Shown here piece after piece: positions 21,814-23,570 of a stretch of DNA of 23,570 nucleotides (its first letter is position 1; each line of letters begins with the position of its first letter). The stretch is from DASZXJ01 sp035545895 (GTDB taxonomy: Bacteria; Planctomycetota; Phycisphaerae; Tepidisphaerales; Tepidisphaeraceae). A model generated the notes under the pieces. The model ran no database searches and was not told the origin of the DNA. It saw only the letters and a program-made list of their open reading frames with translations. The stretch is from NCBI GenBank assembly GCA_035545895.1, contig DASZXJ010000164.1:1-23570 (forward strand). Direction: 5' to 3'. The translations under genes were made by a program, and so were the position numbers.

Positions 21814-21842
21814 TTGACCATCAAGGTGCAAACAACGAAAAT
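21814..21842 (+). promoter_or_regulatory. Possible cassette promoter (Pc-like)
   Basis: TTGACC (21814-21819) and GAAAAT (21837-21842) are 17 bases apart and point toward the cassette genes, away from the integrase remnant. The -35 matches consensus at 5 of 6 and the -10 at 4 of 6. Position and direction fit an integron Pc promoter; activity is inferred. Confidence 0.4.
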
Positions 21843-21851
21843 TGGTCTCCA

Positions 21852-21900
21852 CCCGGCGGATGCTATGTTGCGCCGGGGGTCAGGTTAATCAGAGTTATCT
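21852..21900 (+). other. Candidate attI site
   Basis: The region between the possible Pc promoter and the first cassette ends in GAG|TTATCT (crossover expected between 21894 and 21895). Upstream is a CCCGGCG/CGCCGGG hairpin (21852-21858 with 21871-21877) around ATGTTGCGC, which loosely recalls the ATGTTACGC repeat of attI1. GTTATCT departs from the usual GTTRRRY core at one position (T for purine), as does GTTATGC at the next junction. Confidence 0.4.
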
Positions 21901-21939
21901 GCCACCGGAACCCGCACCACCGTTCGGTGTCCAATCAAT

Positions 21940-22377
21940 ATGCGAAGTGCACTCACCATCGGATTCGTGATGCTGGCGTTTGGAGGCGGCATGCTGTGGA
22001 GGATCGCATCGGCGGCCGACAAGCCCGACGTGTTGGTGCTGCGCGCTTGTGTACCGATCGGTTTTCTCGGTCATCCCGTTGGAACTCTTCTCAGCGTTGA
22101 AGGCCAAAGGGCAGGCTTCAATACGGCACTCGAAGTCACCGTGGTGAACGGCGAGACGCTTAAAGAGCCAGTGGTGGTCTGGACGCTGGTCTACATTCTC
22201 GCGAATGGCCCGATCAAATTGATCGGCTACGAGAAGCCAATGATGATCGGACAGCCACCAGCGGAAGTTCCAGAGGGAAAAGTGTCGGTCAATCCGCACC
22301 CGTGGTCGTTAGCAGGACAGTTCGTCGTCTTGCCGGAAGGTGGTGCGGCCACACAGCCGAGCGGCAGCGGCAGATAA
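21940..22377 (+). CDS. Hypothetical secreted protein, cassette 1
   Basis: The 145-residue protein has a signal peptide (MRSALTIGFVMLAFGGGMLW, likely cut after IASA near residue 25) and a short mature domain with no recognised family. The mature part is rich in valine, glycine and proline (LEVTVVNGETLKEPVVVWTL), suggesting an all-beta fold, and ends in a serine/glycine-rich tail. It is the only gene of the proposed first cassette (21895-22467), and its TAA stop lies inside the cassette's inverse core site CAGATAAC, a common feature of integron cassettes. No Shine-Dalgarno is visible before the ATG. Function is unknown. Confidence 0.7.
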   Translation: MRSALTIGFVMLAFGGGMLWRIASAADKPDVLVLRACVPIGFLGHPVGTLLSVEGQRAGFNTALEVTVVNGETLKEPVVVWTLVYILANGPIKLIGYEKPMMIGQPPAEVPEGKVSVNPHPWSLAGQFVVLPEGGAATQPSGSGR

Positions 22378-22473
22378 CCCGACGCTGCACTGGACCGAGC
22401 CGGCGGATAAGATTCCTGTGGTTCGAGAGCCGGCGTGTCGCCGGCCCGGCCGTTGATTGGCCTTACGTTATGC
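22372..22473 (+). other. Candidate attC site of cassette 1
   Basis: The site runs from the inverse core AGATAAC (22372-22378) to the core G|TTATGC (22467-22473), 102 bases, inside the attC size range. An imperfect stem lies within it: 22393-22405 pairs with 22439-22451 at 11 of 13 positions. The left side, GCTGCACTGGACCG, resembles the GCTGCAC..GACCG block seen in many environmental attC sites. GGCAGATAAC (22369-22378) is the exact reverse complement of GTTATCTGCC at the cassette's own 5' end (21894-21903). Confidence 0.6.
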
Positions 22474-22494
22474 GGCTCAATACGGAGGTGCATG

Positions 22495-22850
22495 ATGGAT
22501 AAGATCGTTTCCAAGATTGTCGGCCTCGGCGTCTCCCTGGTTTGGTCCTTCTTGTTGCTATTTACGTAAGCGGCCTTTTTGGTGGTGCCGCGATAGTCGC
22601 CGCGCTTGCAACTCTGGGCGGACCACTCGGAATGCTTGGAGGAATCGCGCTGCTGTTGCTCCTGGTCCTCATTGCGAATGCGATTTCCGAATATGGCTTT
22701 GAGGCTCTTTTTCGGGCCGTTGTTCGCGGCTTGAAGGAAGGCGGGAAGACAATCGAGGAGATCAAAAAGGAAATCACTTCGTATTGGTTCATCTCGCGCG
22801 ACCTCAAGTTGAAGCTCAACGAATATCTCGACAGTTTCGGCGCGGCTTAG
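22495..22850 (+). pseudogene. Small membrane protein, frameshifted, cassette 2
   Basis: A strong GGAGG site precedes tandem ATG codons at 22492 and 22495. The frame from there reads MDKIVSKIVGLGVSLVW and stops at TAA (22567-22569). The homologous continuation is in another frame: PGLVLLVAIYVSGLFGGAA, then a second hydrophobic segment (MLGGIALLLLLVLIANAI) and a charged C-terminus with ISRDLKLKLNEYLDSF, ending at 22850. Removing two bases (a TC doublet in GTCTCC near 22533) would join the halves as GVPGLVLLVA, which is the pattern I recall for this family of small membrane proteins. The gene is thus probably broken by a dinucleotide insertion, although programmed frameshifting or a TTG start at 22542 (102 residues) cannot be excluded. 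Family function is unknown. Confidence 0.6.
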
Positions 22851-22902
22851 GACCATCGGATCGATCGTGGCCGCTGGACACCGCCGCAGCGCAGTGTACG
22901 AT

Positions 22903-23166
22903 ATGGCCATGGTGATGATCACCTTTCAAAGTCGTGCCGCTGAGCGAAAGGCGCTGGCCTTTTTGCTGGGGCGCTTTTCTGGTCGAGTCCTCAAGAGCGG
23001 CGAGCATCTTGTGCCAGAAACGGCTTTAGAAGCGCTGGCGGAGCAGAACATCGCGTTCACCGTGAAGGGCAAGGCAAGTTATGAGCAACAGGTGGAGGCG
23101 ATTCGAGGTGCTCCTGCCGCTCCAGTTCAACGACGGCCGCGACGTCCCCGCCGAATGGCTGGTTGA
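22903..23166 (+). CDS. Hypothetical protein, first gene of an overlapping pair in cassette 2
   Basis: The protein is 87 residues from ATG 22903; ATG 22909, ATG 22915 (MITFQSRAAERKALAFLLGR) and GTG 22867 are alternatives, and none has a Shine-Dalgarno. Visible features are an N-terminal ERKALAFLLGRFSGRVLKSG, a central LVPETALEALAEQNIAFTVKG and an arginine/proline-rich C-terminus. I recall similar short proteins paired with the next gene in other bacteria, but no function is known to me. Its last 86 bases overlap the next gene in another frame, implying coupled translation and a functional pair. The arginine-rich end may come from that overlap. Confidence 0.6.
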   Translation: MAMVMITFQSRAAERKALAFLLGRFSGRVLKSGEHLVPETALEALAEQNIAFTVKGKASYEQQVEAIRGAPAAPVQRRPRRPRRMAG

Positions 23167-23401
23167 CGCGGTGCTTGAAATCGTCCAGCAGTTTGGTGCC
23201 GCAAGCTACGAGACCCAGCGGATCGAAGGCCATTGGCGACAAAGCGGCACGACCTACCGCGATAATCTGGTTCGGCTCGTAATCGACGTCCCCGACACAT
23301 CCAAAAATCGCCAATGGATGAAGGCATTCAAACAACGATGGAAGTCGAAGCTTGAACAACTGGAATTGTGGATGGTGAGTTACCTGGTCAGCGTCGAATG
23401 A
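23081..23401 (+). CDS. Hypothetical protein, second gene of an overlapping pair in cassette 2
   Basis: This 106-residue soluble protein has a well-kept pattern: RWRRFEVLLPLQFNDGRDVP near the N-terminus, FGAASYETQRIEGHWRQSG in the middle, and NLVRLVIDVPDTSKNRQWM then KSKLEQLELWMVSYLVSVE at the end. It resembles a conserved hypothetical family that I have seen next to a partner like the preceding gene, in scattered bacteria. The mix of short strands and helices has no recognised catalytic motif. The ATG at 23081 lies inside the preceding gene, with a GGCAAG about five bases upstream as a weak binding site. The stop is followed 13 bases later by the predicted inverse core site of cassette 2. Confidence 0.75.
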   Translation: MSNRWRRFEVLLPLQFNDGRDVPAEWLVDAVLEIVQQFGAASYETQRIEGHWRQSGTTYRDNLVRLVIDVPDTSKNRQWMKAFKQRWKSKLEQLELWMVSYLVSVE

Positions 23402-23414
23402 AGGCGATCGGCGA

Positions 23415-23506
23415 CCGCATAACCAATCTACTATGAAGCCGTTCCCCAGTCAAGCTTAATTTTCTCGGAAGCGTGATCTTTTTACATTTTGATTCTCCAG
23501 TTGAGT
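23415..23506 (+). other. Candidate partial attC site of cassette 2
   Basis: CCGCATAAC (23415-23423) is the exact reverse complement of GTTATGCGG at the 5' end of cassette 2 (22467-22475), as expected for the inverse core of that cassette. A GTTRRRY core, GTTGAGT, occurs at 23500-23506, but the stem between them is weak, so the right boundary is uncertain and may lie elsewhere. The remainder to 23570 shows no gene. Confidence 0.4.
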
Positions 23507-23570
23507 CCGGCCATCGCGGCGGTGCCTTCACGCGACTATTCGAGTTTCGATTCCTATCCTGTTCGCTGAT

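Noticed and set aside
22851..22902. A second attC between the membrane gene and the overlapping pair
   Set aside because: No GTTRRRY-like or inverse core site was found in this interval, and the end complementarity places the cassette boundary at about 23415 instead.

Overview
The window looks like a piece of a planctomycete chromosome, most likely class Phycisphaerae. Seen in the sequence: two RTX-type proteins that begin with the planctomycete LEPR-XLL-like motif, a secreted protein that combines dockerin-type calcium loops with a C-terminal PEP-CTERM tail, a type II pseudopilin, and few strong Shine-Dalgarno sites. No rRNA or tRNA gene was seen.

Layout. 1-294 is repeat-rich spacer. 295-7000 is a housekeeping block: a PilZ protein (-), gatB, a small membrane protein, a DUF971 protein, radA (-), serA and plsY. 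6978-17700 is a minus-strand block of surface and secreted proteins: a C-type lectin-like protein, a PEP-CTERM/dockerin protein with phosphate-binding-protein-like motifs, a pseudopilin directly upstream of it, and two tandem RTX-repeat proteins that end at a strong intrinsic terminator. 17933-20143 holds lipA (-) and a YmdB-family metallophosphoesterase. 20220-20856 is an MntA/HepT (nucleotidyltransferase/HEPN) toxin-antitoxin pair. 20867-21352 holds ybaB (-) followed by a decayed acetyltransferase tail.

The right end (21532-23570) looks like a small, decayed integron. A truncated, frameshifted fragment resembling an integron integrase lies on the minus strand with a good promoter. A possible cassette promoter and attI lie next to it. 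Two cassette-like units then run away from it on the plus strand. The 3' inverse core of each unit is the exact reverse complement of that same unit's own 5' end (10 bp for the first, 9 bp for the second), which is what cassettes excised as circles should show. The cassettes carry a secreted hypothetical protein, a frameshifted small membrane protein, and an overlapping pair of unknown genes.

Two other themes stand out. Several intergenic spaces are filled by palindromic elements of about 80-100 bp built from iterated short words, a different word at each site; one sits in frame inside radA and adds about 30 residues next to the Walker A motif. In addition, several genes have a -10-like hexamer only 5-11 bp before the start codon and no Shine-Dalgarno, which suggests leaderless transcripts. 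All functions are inferred by reading the sequence; no search was run.
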